Source of the DNA: Microcoleus sp. FACHB-672
Lineage (GTDB): Bacteria > Cyanobacteriota > Cyanobacteriia > Cyanobacteriales > Oscillatoriaceae
DNA length: 64,000 nt
Assembly (NCBI RefSeq): GCF_014695725.1
Contig: NZ_JACJOU010000033.1
Location: 526,527 to 590,526 of the forward strand
Direction of reading: 5' to 3'
The notes below the pieces were generated by a model. That model was given only the letters and a program-made list of their open reading frames with translations, was not told the origin of the DNA and did no database searches. Of this stretch, positions 27,301 through 34,499 are shown one piece after another. The first letter of the stretch is position 1, and each line of letters begins with the position of its first letter. The position numbers and the translations under genes were made by a program.

Positions 27301-29095
27301 AGAAGAGTTGCGCGAATCCCTCACCCAACTGTATCGGCGGATCAACGTAGAAACGCAAAATTACTCCTCTGAGCCGGCATTGACTGAATCTGCCGATCTG
27401 GCTGAGGTAGAAAGCGTCCTGACGAAAATTGCTGAAGCGGTTGCGGAAGCGAAATCTCAAATGGAAAGTCGCATTGCCGAGATTCAATCGGTTGATGTTG
27501 ATTCTCTGCAAGGAGATATTTCGGGATTGCACGCTGCCCTAGATCGCTTAGAAACCGGGCACATCGCCGCTTTAGAAGAAGCGATCACGCGACTGCAAAC
27601 AGATTTGGAAACGGTTTCTAACCGCCCTGCTTCAGATTTTCCCTCACTCAATGTGTCAGCACTATTACCCGTCACGTCTGGATTCAATCCAAATGTCGAG
27701 AGCGGGTTAGCCGGCGCAACCACCGAACTCGCTAATATCCAACAGTTCGTGACTCAAGCCGTGGAAAATCAGTTGGGTGAAATTAACCAACTACTCAAAG
27801 CCCTACAAACTTGGGAATTCAAGTTAGTATTTGACCGTCCGGGGATTCGAGCCGTGTTGGAAGAAGCCCTAGAAACCACCCAACAGCGACTGATTGTTGT
27901 TTGCCCTTGGGTGAGCCGATCCAGCCTTGATAGCGACTTACTGCGGAAATTTGAGGCATTTCTGGAGCGAAATGGCCAGCTCGATATTGGCTGGGGCAAC
28001 CTCAAAGATATTGATAGCGGTGAGTTTCCGCGAAAAACAGGCCGGCAGTGGCAAAGCAACGACGAGAGCGATACTTTGTATGACGCGCTCAACGACTTGG
28101 AACAGTTGCAGAGCAAATATCCCAGCCAACTGCGGTTAAAAGTTCTAGGAACCAACGAAAACTACTTAGTGAGCGATAGCACCAGTGCTCTGCTCACTAC
28201 TCACAACTTCCTCTCCGCCAATGCCGGTTTCCCCGAACGCGAAGTCGGCGTGCTCACCACCGATCCCCGGATTATTCAAGGTTTAATCGACCGCTTTGAC
28301 GATCCCGTTCTCAACCCCAACAACGCCCACGCCTATCGCCAACGGGGCTTTGAGCGCTTAGATAGCGGCGATGCCCCATCTGCGATTGAAGATTACACGC
28401 AAGCATTGGAACTCGATGCCAACAATGCCAACGTCTATAACAACCGAGGCGTCGCCCGCTCAAATCTCGGAGAACACGCCGCCGCCATTGAGGATTACAC
28501 CCAAGCCTTGCTGATTAATCCCAACGAGGGCGCTTATTACTTCAACCGAGGTTTTTCCCGATCTCACATCGCAGAATATGCCGGCGCAATTGCAGACTTC
28601 ACCGAAGCCATTCGCCTGCTGCCTGAAGATGCAGACTCATACTTCCAGCGCGGTGAAGCGTATCGGCTATTAGGACAATATCAAAACGCAGTTGCAGATT
28701 ACACCCAAGGCTTGCAACTCAATCCACAAGATGCAATCGCACACAACAACCGGGGACTAGTCTACTATGACCTAGGAAATCGGCAGGCAGCCATTGAAGA
28801 TTACAATCACGCACTACAGATTAATCCTGATGATGCGGTTGCTTACTTCAACCGGGGAGTTGCCCTAGCTGCCGGCAAAGATTATGCCGGTGCAATTGCA
28901 GACTTTAACAGCACACTCGCGCACCATCCCGATCATGCCGGTGCCTATCATAACCGAGGATTAGCCCGTGCAGAAATCAGAGACCGGCAAAAAGCCATTG
29001 AAGATTTACAAAACGCCGCCCACCTCTTTTCCAATAAAGGAGACACCGATAGCGCCCAACAAGCCCTAGACACCCTCAAAAAACTGCAATCGTAG
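24338..29095 (+). CDS. Hairpin-family member C: giant coiled coil + PLD-like domain + TPR tail
   Basis: 1585 residues, the largest gene in the window. It opens with the shared hairpin (WLEIAEYITIAGSIAGSAVA ... LLLNLLNRRRLEE, residues 5-50). About 1,100 residues of coiled coil follow, including four near-identical units of about 70 residues (see repeat at 25261-26100). Residues about 1165-1320 are the PLD-like domain also found in member B (LEEALETTQQRLIVVCPWVS ... EVGVLTTDPRIIQGLIDRFD). Its HKD site is even more degenerate, N-E-N-Y-L-V-S-D, lacking both His and Lys. Residues 1325-1570 are seven TPRs of the AYxNRGxxxxxLGxYxxAIxDY type. Expected: a long rod projecting from the membrane with a protein-binding tip. 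No catalytic site seen. Confidence 0.94.
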   Translation: MKNSWLEIAEYITIAGSIAGSAVAVLSQQLVYAAAPVSASLLLNLLNRRRLEELAPPSPNGDVTQIHRQLSTEVESLRASVRRLPTHEELRGVKEALQTEMRRLEGLETAEGSAAGDISHIHNQYSSLLEAVATVSNRLEEFPPASRVEGLEKAFARTTEELAQLENEVTQLQTNLQNRQAQSPTEEQALTAQAYSLLEQQLEQLRTTLAQVQQDAQSRVPAQDFNSLVAAMNALEQAVVPAAGAISDIQAQLDALSEQVSRQSNETLQTTTLQQLEEVRGALAGLERRIDLEKENFTATAALSSETAELADIEALAPLSNAIEDMRLELEDLRSQIRQRSGVTLPAGISQQLDELRVSLNELSQRVETGSITTSAETTELAGSEALAPLSNAVEDIRLELEDLRSQIRQRSGVTLPAGISQQLDELRVSLNELSQRVETGSITTSETTELASSEALAPLSNAVEDIRLELEDLRSQIRQRSGVTLPAGIFQQLDELRESFNQLNRRVDQPASAQTAELVGSEALAPLSNAVEDIRLELEDLRSQIRQRSGVTLPAGISQQLDELRESFNQLSRRVDQPASAQTVDLAGIEEVLAKIAQSVADSKAQIESRLIQLEAREISPLGQDVAQLQHEYASLLASIAGLIARLDSLPAASRVEDLETTLAQLVERIETLPADSVRQPMPANLAIEGQIEEFRSALAELERIIQNPTPQAATTTGLEETVAEIQAELANLRAQVNQPLAAILPVDSRLQIEEVRGVVDALNRRIDDLPLPEPVDFTGVEEVLNKIAESVAEAKARLESRLAQLEAEIHNLADLEPVPGNLLELREQYAGLLESVAGVTTRLDSSPSSAKIEELERAITEAWERIAYLQTAFAQQQSAPASVEVEQQLGELRTALGQLESSLEHLATKAEVQQHLGDIQKLVSDLRGNTAGATTDWQQLREDVQSLQQQVESLPVELQERITAELQEPLNTLSEQFNQRPERQQIEELRESLTQLYRRINVETQNYSSEPALTESADLAEVESVLTKIAEAVAEAKSQMESRIAEIQSVDVDSLQGDISGLHAALDRLETGHIAALEEAITRLQTDLETVSNRPASDFPSLNVSALLPVTSGFNPNVESGLAGATTELANIQQFVTQAVENQLGEINQLLKALQTWEFKLVFDRPGIRAVLEEALETTQQRLIVVCPWVSRSSLDSDLLRKFEAFLERNGQLDIGWGNLKDIDSGEFPRKTGRQWQSNDESDTLYDALNDLEQLQSKYPSQLRLKVLGTNENYLVSDSTSALLTTHNFLSANAGFPEREVGVLTTDPRIIQGLIDRFDDPVLNPNNAHAYRQRGFERLDSGDAPSAIEDYTQALELDANNANVYNNRGVARSNLGEHAAAIEDYTQALLINPNEGAYYFNRGFSRSHIAEYAGAIADFTEAIRLLPEDADSYFQRGEAYRLLGQYQNAVADYTQGLQLNPQDAIAHNNRGLVYYDLGNRQAAIEDYNHALQINPDDAVAYFNRGVALAAGKDYAGAIADFNSTLAHHPDHAGAYHNRGLARAEIRDRQKAIEDLQNAAHLFSNKGDTDSAQQALDTLKKLQS
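25261..26100 (+). repeat. Four tandem 204-213-bp repeats inside member C
   Basis: The marker aagcacttgc recurs at 25278, 25491, 25701 and 25905. Each unit encodes ALAPLSNAVEDIRLELEDLR, then SQIRQRSGVTLPAG and QQLDELR, with a short variable end (VETGSITTSAETTELAGS or VDQPASAQTAEL). DNA identity among units is very high, so the expansion is recent. Confidence 0.92.
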
Positions 29096-29123
29096 CAAAT
29101 CTACAGACTGCAAAATCCCAACA

Positions 29124-29159
29124 TAAACGCAGATAAATAATCGTATTTATCTGCGTTTA
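29124..29159 (+). terminator. Strong hairpin after member C
   Basis: Perfect 16-bp arms taaacgcagataaata / tatttatctgcgttta with a 4-base loop (atcg), starting 29 bases after the stop codon and followed by tttgtgg. Good terminator candidate, although the word is also a common intergenic palindrome type (a shorter cousin lies at 46821-46839). Confidence 0.65.
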
Positions 29160-29277
29160 TTTGTGGTTAAAAATATCTAATACACTATTACTTAACAAAA
29201 TAGCCGTGCCACCTTCAAGAGCGCCCATCATCACCGAAGGCACATAGCATCAACCAAAAACCCTAGAAAATAACAAC

Positions 29278-29499
29278 TTATTCTATAACAGTAGAAAGTT
29301 CATCCACAATCTTCACCCGTCCCCGGCTCACAGAATGCAGCAGCCGGTCAATCGAAAATCTTTCCTCCTCATCCAGCGATTCATCCAAAACCGCTGCCAT
29401 CAACCCATAACGATCAGCAAGCGTAATAGAACCAGAGATAGTCACTTGAGCGAAGAGATCGGAGATAGCGGAGGGAAGAAGGATTGTGGGAGAAGTCAT
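29278..29499 (-). CDS. Small conserved cyanobacterial protein
   Basis: 73 residues: a hydrophobic N-terminal segment, then SGSITLADRYGLMAAVLDES, LDEEERFSIDRLLHSVSRGR and VKIVDELSTVIE. The pattern (a threonine-Leu-Ala-Asp-Arg helix, an acidic turn, then an Arg-rich helix ending in VKIVDELS) is one I associate with small uncharacterised cyanobacterial proteins often sitting alone or next to PIN-type genes. None of those is adjacent. Minus strand, convergent with member C. Antitoxin-like role is speculation. Confidence 0.7.
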   Translation of the reverse strand: MTSPTILLPSAISDLFAQVTISGSITLADRYGLMAAVLDESLDEEERFSIDRLLHSVSRGRVKIVDELSTVIE

Positions 29500-29641
29500 G
29501 ATGATGGGTTGAACTCGATGTATCTAATATCTCGCCTTTTTCTGAAGTATTGCGTGATGTAACCCGTTCATCGTTTGTGATAGTTCAAGGTCGAGCACGT
29601 GATAGAAACAAAATAACCAAGTGACAGACTTTTTCTATCCC

Positions 29642-29657
29642 AGTGATGTGTATCACA
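29642..29657 (+). promoter_or_regulatory. Candidate CRP-family (cAMP receptor) binding site upstream of aguB
   Basis: agtgatgtgtatcaca fits WGTGA-N6-TCACW, the palindrome bound by cAMP receptor proteins including the cyanobacterial SYCRP1. It lies 104 bases before the aguB start. No promoter elements could be fixed between, so activation versus repression is open. Confidence 0.5.
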
Positions 29658-29761
29658 CCTTTGGGAAGGCATGAAGCATGGGGAATTGAACTTTTTTATA
29701 ACCGGCATCTCGCCGGCAAGCGTGAATATATATATCAGCCTTCGACGCTAAAAAAACTGAC

Positions 29762-30622
29762 ATGACCCAAAATACGACCGTTGCAGCCATCCAAACAGCC
29801 TTTTCTGAAGACAAATCCAGCAATATCACCCGGATCAGTCATCTCGTGCGGGAGGCAGCCGGCAAAGGTGCCCAAATAATTTTGCCCCCGGAACTGTTTG
29901 AGGGACATTACTTTTGCCGAGAGGAACGAGAGCAATTCTTTAACAACGCTCATCCCCTAGAGGGACATCCCACGATTGCCCACTTTCAGCAGTTAGCTGA
30001 GGAATTAAACGTCGTTGTGCCGGTGTCCTTTTTTGAAAAAACCGGCCCGGCTTACTACAACAGTGTGGCGATCATCGATGCCGGTGGCTCAGTCTTGGGA
30101 GTTTACCGCAAAAGCCACATTCCCGACGGCCCAGGCTACGAAGAAAAATTTTACTTCCGCCCTGGAAATACCGGCTTCCGAGTCTGGGCAACTCGTTTTG
30201 GCCGGCTTGGCGTCGGCATTTGTTGGGATCAGTGGTTTCCAGAATGTGCTCGCTCAATGGTCCTCATGGGAGCCGAACTTTTACTTTATCCCACAGCCAT
30301 TGGCAACGAACCCCAAGATTTAACCCTAGATACCAAAGATCCTTGGCAGCGAGTGATGATCGGCCATGCCGTCGCTAATACTGTGCCGGTTGTTGCAGCG
30401 AACCGTGTCGGGTGCGAAGGCGGACAAACTTTTTATGGTCATTCCTTTATCGCCAACCACCGGGGAGACAAAGTTGCAGAACTCGGACGGGTAGACGAAG
30501 GCATCATTTACGCCACATTTAACCTAGCCGAACTTGCCCTAAGCCGCGCCTCATTCGGCTTATTCCGTGATCGCCGGCCTGAACTTTATAGCACACTCAC
30601 CACTGCCGACGGAACCACTTAA
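29762..30622 (+). CDS. aguB: N-carbamoylputrescine amidase
   Basis: Converts N-carbamoylputrescine to putrescine, CO2 and ammonia in the arginine-decarboxylase route to polyamines; cytoplasmic. 286 residues, the family's normal length. The nitrilase-superfamily triad is Glu44 (LPPELFEGHYF), Lys117 (YRKSHIPDGPGY) and Cys154 (VGICWDQWFPE). The HIPDGPGYEEKFYF stretch and the YPTAIGNEP segment are typical of AguB rather than other amidases. The gene sits inside the hairpin-family array but is a housekeeping gene unrelated to it. A CRP-like palindrome lies 104 bases upstream. No agmatine deiminase gene is next to it. Confidence 0.95.
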   Translation: MTQNTTVAAIQTAFSEDKSSNITRISHLVREAAGKGAQIILPPELFEGHYFCREEREQFFNNAHPLEGHPTIAHFQQLAEELNVVVPVSFFEKTGPAYYNSVAIIDAGGSVLGVYRKSHIPDGPGYEEKFYFRPGNTGFRVWATRFGRLGVGICWDQWFPECARSMVLMGAELLLYPTAIGNEPQDLTLDTKDPWQRVMIGHAVANTVPVVAANRVGCEGGQTFYGHSFIANHRGDKVAELGRVDEGIIYATFNLAELALSRASFGLFRDRRPELYSTLTTADGTT

Positions 30623-30965
30623 TTTCCCAAAATTTTTCTAATTCCCTAATCCGGGACTCTAATCCCAACGACTGCTGCCGGTGGGTAAAGATATTATAGA
30701 TTTTCTTGCCGGCCCCAAAAATGCTCGATCTTGCCGGCTTCGGCCAACGCTAGATCACAGAAACATCATTCAAAATGGTATCAAATCGGAAGTTATACTA
30801 ACATCTAGCAGACTGAGTGCCCAGACTGCAATTTTAACCCGCAGATGGCCCTTTAGGGAAACAGTTAGGGGCAAAGGTAGGGCACCCGGTTAAACACTTA
30901 CCCCGGCACGTTTGCAGGTTGCCGGCAGCCGTCTTACCTTGGCTGAAAGTGTGGTTGCCGGTGAA
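30623..30965. other. Intergenic region, GCCGGC-rich
   Basis: No supported gene. Contains several CCGGC words (for example near 30675, 30709, 30733 and 30921). A 70-codon plus-strand ORF at 30681-30893 lacks any recognisable feature. Confidence 0.5.
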
Positions 30966-31172
30966 TTAATTAGGAAAAGCGTCGAGCAGATCGTCTAGGT
31001 ATGCTTCTGCGTTCGTCGTCTCGATGGCCGCTTTCTTCGCTTTATCCTTAATCGACTTGAGTACCAAACGAACAACCCAAGAGGACAGGCGCGGGTTGTT
31101 ATCTATCTCCGAGATCAACGCTTCTAAATCGTTAATCATGGCCATCAGTTGCAGGTTGCTGTCTTGTAACAT
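30966..31172 (-). CDS. Possible small helical protein
   Basis: 68 residues, MLQDSNLQLMAMINDLEALI then SEIDNNPRLSSWVVRLVLKS and KDKAKKAAIETTNAEAYLDD. The amino-acid make-up is that of a soluble helical protein, acidic then basic then acidic, which is unusual for a chance ORF. It has no clear ribosome site. Unknown function; moderate doubt that it is real. Confidence 0.45.
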   Translation of the reverse strand: MLQDSNLQLMAMINDLEALISEIDNNPRLSSWVVRLVLKSIKDKAKKAAIETTNAEAYLDDLLDAFPN

Positions 31173-31672
31173 GGCTGAGGCTATCTCCCATTTTCTGTTT
31201 TAACGATTCACGGTAGCTAGGACAGATATTTACTGTCAGAGGGTTGAGGGACTTAGTAACATCGGGTGCGACTAAACTGCGATTCACGCCCTCTATTGCT
31301 GCATATAAAGTAAAAAATTTAAGGGGGCGCGTATGCCAGTTTTGTGCCACTCCTTCAGCCGACTAAACAACCTGAAGGAAAATCAGGTTCAAATTCTTTA
31401 TGAAAAAGAGGCGCGAAGCCTTACTCATCACAAATTTTTAACTGGGTGTGCCAGTAGTGACAAGTTTTTAGCAGCTACCAGTAGATGCCGGTGAGAGTAG
31501 ACACTTTGGAAATTGGCACAACTTAAGGGCTAGCTGCAGAGAAGAGGTGCATTAGGAAATAGGAAGGAGCGGAAACAGGAAAGAGGGCTGCCGGCGAATG
31601 AAGGGACAAGAGCTGTCCCGCCTGTGTGAAGGGATAAAGGATAAAAGACAACTGACATTTTGAGGTGCAATC
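31173..31672. other. 500-base gap before member D
   Basis: No gene supported. The word tgccagtagtgac / taccagtagatgcc region (31450-31490) is mildly repetitive. GAGGT (31662-31666) is the ribosome site for the next gene. Confidence 0.5.
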
Positions 31673-32617
31673 TTGAACTACACTACAGCCATGCGGAATA
31701 CAGAACCATCACTCAAAGCTGTGAGGAACTCTCAGAAACCGGGTCAGCGGTTAGAGCTGGCCGAATACGCCTCTCTGGTTGCCTCCGGGGTGGGAACGAT
31801 TGTCGCTGCCGTATCGGGACAAGTTGTATATGCGGCGGCTCCGCTGACGCTCGCCCTCTCGCTAAATATGGTCAACCGGCAGCGATTTCTGGCACAGACA
31901 AAGGCTATTGAGCAAAGCACTAGCGCAGCCATTTCGCTTTTAGAACACGAACTCCGGGGCGACATTCAATCGGTGCGAAGCTCATCACAAATTACACCGG
32001 CTTCTGAACGCCTTCGGGATCTCGAAGCCTCAATGCTCAGGCTGAGTACGCTGTGGGTTCAGCTACAACAGCGCCTTGAGCGCTCATCTGCGTCTTTGCA
32101 AGATCCGCAGATTCAGGAAGAGTTTGCAATTGTTCGCAGAGCAATTGTTCGCTTACGCGACAGCACGAATGTCAATATCGCGGAAGTTCGTCAAGGTCTG
32201 GCAGAGGAAATTGAGTCCTTACGGCAGATGGTGAGGCAGCCAGTACAGCCGGCAGAATTGCTAACCCCAACATCTCAACTCACCTCAGCAGATGAAGTGC
32301 CGGCTCAGATCGCCCAATTGCAACAGCGGGTTGAACAGCTAGAGCAGAAGAATCAGCAGATTGTCAAGCCCTATATTAAACGCCTCGTCATGGAGGTAAA
32401 GCAACTGCAACAGCAATCGGACACCGAACCGATCAAAGCCGCACTCGCCGGCTTGAGTGTGCAGATTGAGAATCTTGCTCAAGAACTTGAAACCCAAATC
32501 GAGCCGCACCAAATACAGGGGATGCACTCCGCACTATCGAGGCTCTCAGAAAATATTGCGGATCGCCAACGCGGTGCCGGAATCGAGCCGCAGCGGGTTA
32601 GAAGTATTGAAACCTAA
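31673..32617 (+). CDS. Hairpin-family member D: membrane hairpin + coiled coil only
   Basis: 314 residues from TTG 31673, which has GAGGT at proper spacing. ATG 31691 (MRNTEPSLKAV) is the start suggested by comparison with member E (MQKIEPSLQTV). The shared hairpin is RLELAEYASLVASGVGTIVA ... LTLALSLNMVNRQRFL. The rest is coiled coil without a terminal effector domain. Near the C-terminus it has QLEQKNQQIVKPYIKRLVME followed by VKQLQQQS, which is conserved in member E at the same relative place. That motif is likely a binding site particular to the two short members. Followed closely (59 bases) by a membrane-protein gene. Confidence 0.85.
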   Translation: MNYTTAMRNTEPSLKAVRNSQKPGQRLELAEYASLVASGVGTIVAAVSGQVVYAAAPLTLALSLNMVNRQRFLAQTKAIEQSTSAAISLLEHELRGDIQSVRSSSQITPASERLRDLEASMLRLSTLWVQLQQRLERSSASLQDPQIQEEFAIVRRAIVRLRDSTNVNIAEVRQGLAEEIESLRQMVRQPVQPAELLTPTSQLTSADEVPAQIAQLQQRVEQLEQKNQQIVKPYIKRLVMEVKQLQQQSDTEPIKAALAGLSVQIENLAQELETQIEPHQIQGMHSALSRLSENIADRQRGAGIEPQRVRSIET

Positions 32618-32676
32618 GCCAATGCAGCCTAGCATCTAGGAAATTTGAACCGGCTGATTGTCTATTTTGTGCCTAA

Positions 32677-33213
32677 ATGTTGCAGATTACAGCATCCACT
32701 AACCTCAACATCCTGCTCGAAAATCTCCTCTTTCTAGTTATATCCACCTCTTTTTTAGGGTTTGTCGGTTTTTTGTGGCGAGAATCAAAGCCTTTTAGCC
32801 TTCCGCAACCGCTGCCGGCGTGGTTTTCTGCATGGTTGGCTATTGTGCTGGTGGTAGGCTTGGCGCTTCCTTTGGTGGTAATGATTGTGTGGGGCGTTTG
32901 GTGGGGCAATCGAAGCGTGTTGCAAACCTTGATTCCCTACTTTGTCCTACTCGCGTTGCAAATTTTATCCGAAAGTGTAACCCTAAAACAATTTCAATCG
33001 TGCGTGTGGGTGTTGATTCCTTGTCTATACCTGCCTTACCGTTTCTGGCAGCTATATTGTGGATTAACACTGGTTAGTTTTGATACTGAGTTAATTTGGG
33101 TACAGAGGTTATTGGCTGTTGAGATCGTCCTTTGGATTTTTAACTACGGTGTACACCTATCGCAGATTCCACGCCTTATGCGTTGGGAAATTCAGCCGCA
33201 AAGTGATCGTTGA
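32677..33213 (+). CDS. Multi-pass membrane protein between members D and E
   Basis: 178 residues with four or five hydrophobic helices: NLLFLVISTSFLGFVGFLW, WLAIVLVVGLALPLVVMIVW, TLIPYFVLLALQILSE, VLIPCLYLPYRFWQLYCGL and LLAVEIVLWIFNYGVHLSQI. Short loops; no known transporter or enzyme motif. It does not carry the LEIAEY hairpin. Its position 59 bases after member D and about 30-100 bases before member E suggests co-transcription and a possible membrane partner for them. Family not recognised. Confidence 0.78.
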   Translation: MLQITASTNLNILLENLLFLVISTSFLGFVGFLWRESKPFSLPQPLPAWFSAWLAIVLVVGLALPLVVMIVWGVWWGNRSVLQTLIPYFVLLALQILSESVTLKQFQSCVWVLIPCLYLPYRFWQLYCGLTLVSFDTELIWVQRLLAVEIVLWIFNYGVHLSQIPRLMRWEIQPQSDR

Positions 33214-33311
33214 AAAACTTCAACATCCGTTCTAAAACCTGAATGTTTGCTGAAAACTCGGTGCAATCACGCCTAAAATTGCGGGAAGGCATCTTAAGCG
33301 ACTCTGAAATT

Positions 33312-34148
33312 ATGCAGAAGATAGAACCCTCACTCCAAACTGTGACAACCCCTACTGTGGCAAACCCTACTGTGGCCAACCCTCTGAGCCGCCGGCATTG
33401 GTTAGAGCTGGCTGAGTACGCCTCGATTGCCGGCTCGGCTGTGGGAACGCTGGCGGCGGCAGTCTCCCAGCAGTTTGTCTTCGCGGCGGCTCCTCTCACT
33501 CTAGCGGTGTCTCTCAACCTGCTCAATCGCTCTCGAATGGCGCAACAACCGCGTCTGCCTGAACCGGCTGCCATCAATTCTTTGACTTCCAGCTTTGATG
33601 ATTTATTTCCCTTTTCCCAACCTCCAGAGTTGTTTGACTCGCCTGGGGTTCAAGATGAAATTGCTCACCTGCGGCAGTCCCTAAATGAGTTGGCGGAAAG
33701 CACTGCGGCTGCAATGGTGGAATTTCGTCAGCAGTTGGCTGAAGTGCGTCAAAGTGTGTCTCCTTCAGAATCTACCGATCTCAACCCTATTTACCAAGCG
33801 CTCTCCCAACTGCAAGGTGTCACTGAACGTTTGGAGAATCATACATTTAAAGAAGACGACTGGGAGCGGCTAAATGTCCAATTTTTATTCATCCAAGAAG
33901 CGATTGCGGATCTGAGAAACACGACGGCTCAGATACAAGAGCGTGAAAATGAACCCTCAGATTTTAATGACATTGAGGCAGTCATTGCCCAGATTCACGC
34001 CGCTTGGCAGGCGCAGATAGAAGAGCTGATGGAGCGTATTGAGCAACTGGAACACAAGAATCGAGAGATTATCAAACCCTACCTACAGCGTTTGGTTTCG
34101 GAGGTGAAGCAGCTCCAGAAGCAATCGGCTAAGGCTGGACGTTCTTAA
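33312..34148 (+). CDS. Hairpin-family member E: membrane hairpin + coiled coil only
   Basis: 278 residues from ATG 33312, chosen because MQKIEPSLQTV matches MRNTEPSLKAV of member D; the frame is open from ATG 33243, which would add 23 residues. Shared hairpin: WLELAEYASIAGSAVGTLAA ... LTLAVSLNLLNRSRMA. The short Pro/Thr/Val repeat before it (TVANPTVANP) is a small in-frame duplication. Coiled coil follows to the end, with the D/E-specific C-terminal motif QLEHKNREIIKPYLQRLVSE and VKQLQKQS. No effector domain. Likely interacts with D or with longer members through coiled coils. Confidence 0.86.
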   Translation: MQKIEPSLQTVTTPTVANPTVANPLSRRHWLELAEYASIAGSAVGTLAAAVSQQFVFAAAPLTLAVSLNLLNRSRMAQQPRLPEPAAINSLTSSFDDLFPFSQPPELFDSPGVQDEIAHLRQSLNELAESTAAAMVEFRQQLAEVRQSVSPSESTDLNPIYQALSQLQGVTERLENHTFKEDDWERLNVQFLFIQEAIADLRNTTAQIQERENEPSDFNDIEAVIAQIHAAWQAQIEELMERIEQLEHKNREIIKPYLQRLVSEVKQLQKQSAKAGRS

Positions 34149-34499
34149 AAGGTTGGGTGAGATAAAACATTTAAATTGCATTTTTGTCTGCTTGATTCGG
34201 GAAAATAAGCCCTCAAGGGAATTGGCTTATGTCGTTGTGAATAAGGTGAAATCCTGAGAAACAATCACCACAAAATAAAATAAACCAAGATAATTGATAG
34301 GCACTTTTGTTAAATAGAAATAAAATATGCAGTTTAATTGTTGAAATAACCTGGCTTATTCCCACCAAATTTACCACGATGGGATAGAAGCGGTGCCGGC
34401 AAAGTCTCGACAGGGGAAATTTTATATTTCTACTGTAGTGAGATGGAGGCAAACCGGCTGACAATTATCATAAAGAATGGAGCCGATTAGAAGTCTTCC
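34149..34499. other. Intergenic region with hairpin
   Basis: No ORF with support. ataagcc / ggcttat (34205-34230) is a weak hairpin after member E. The rest is AT-rich and should contain the promoter of member F. Confidence 0.5.
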
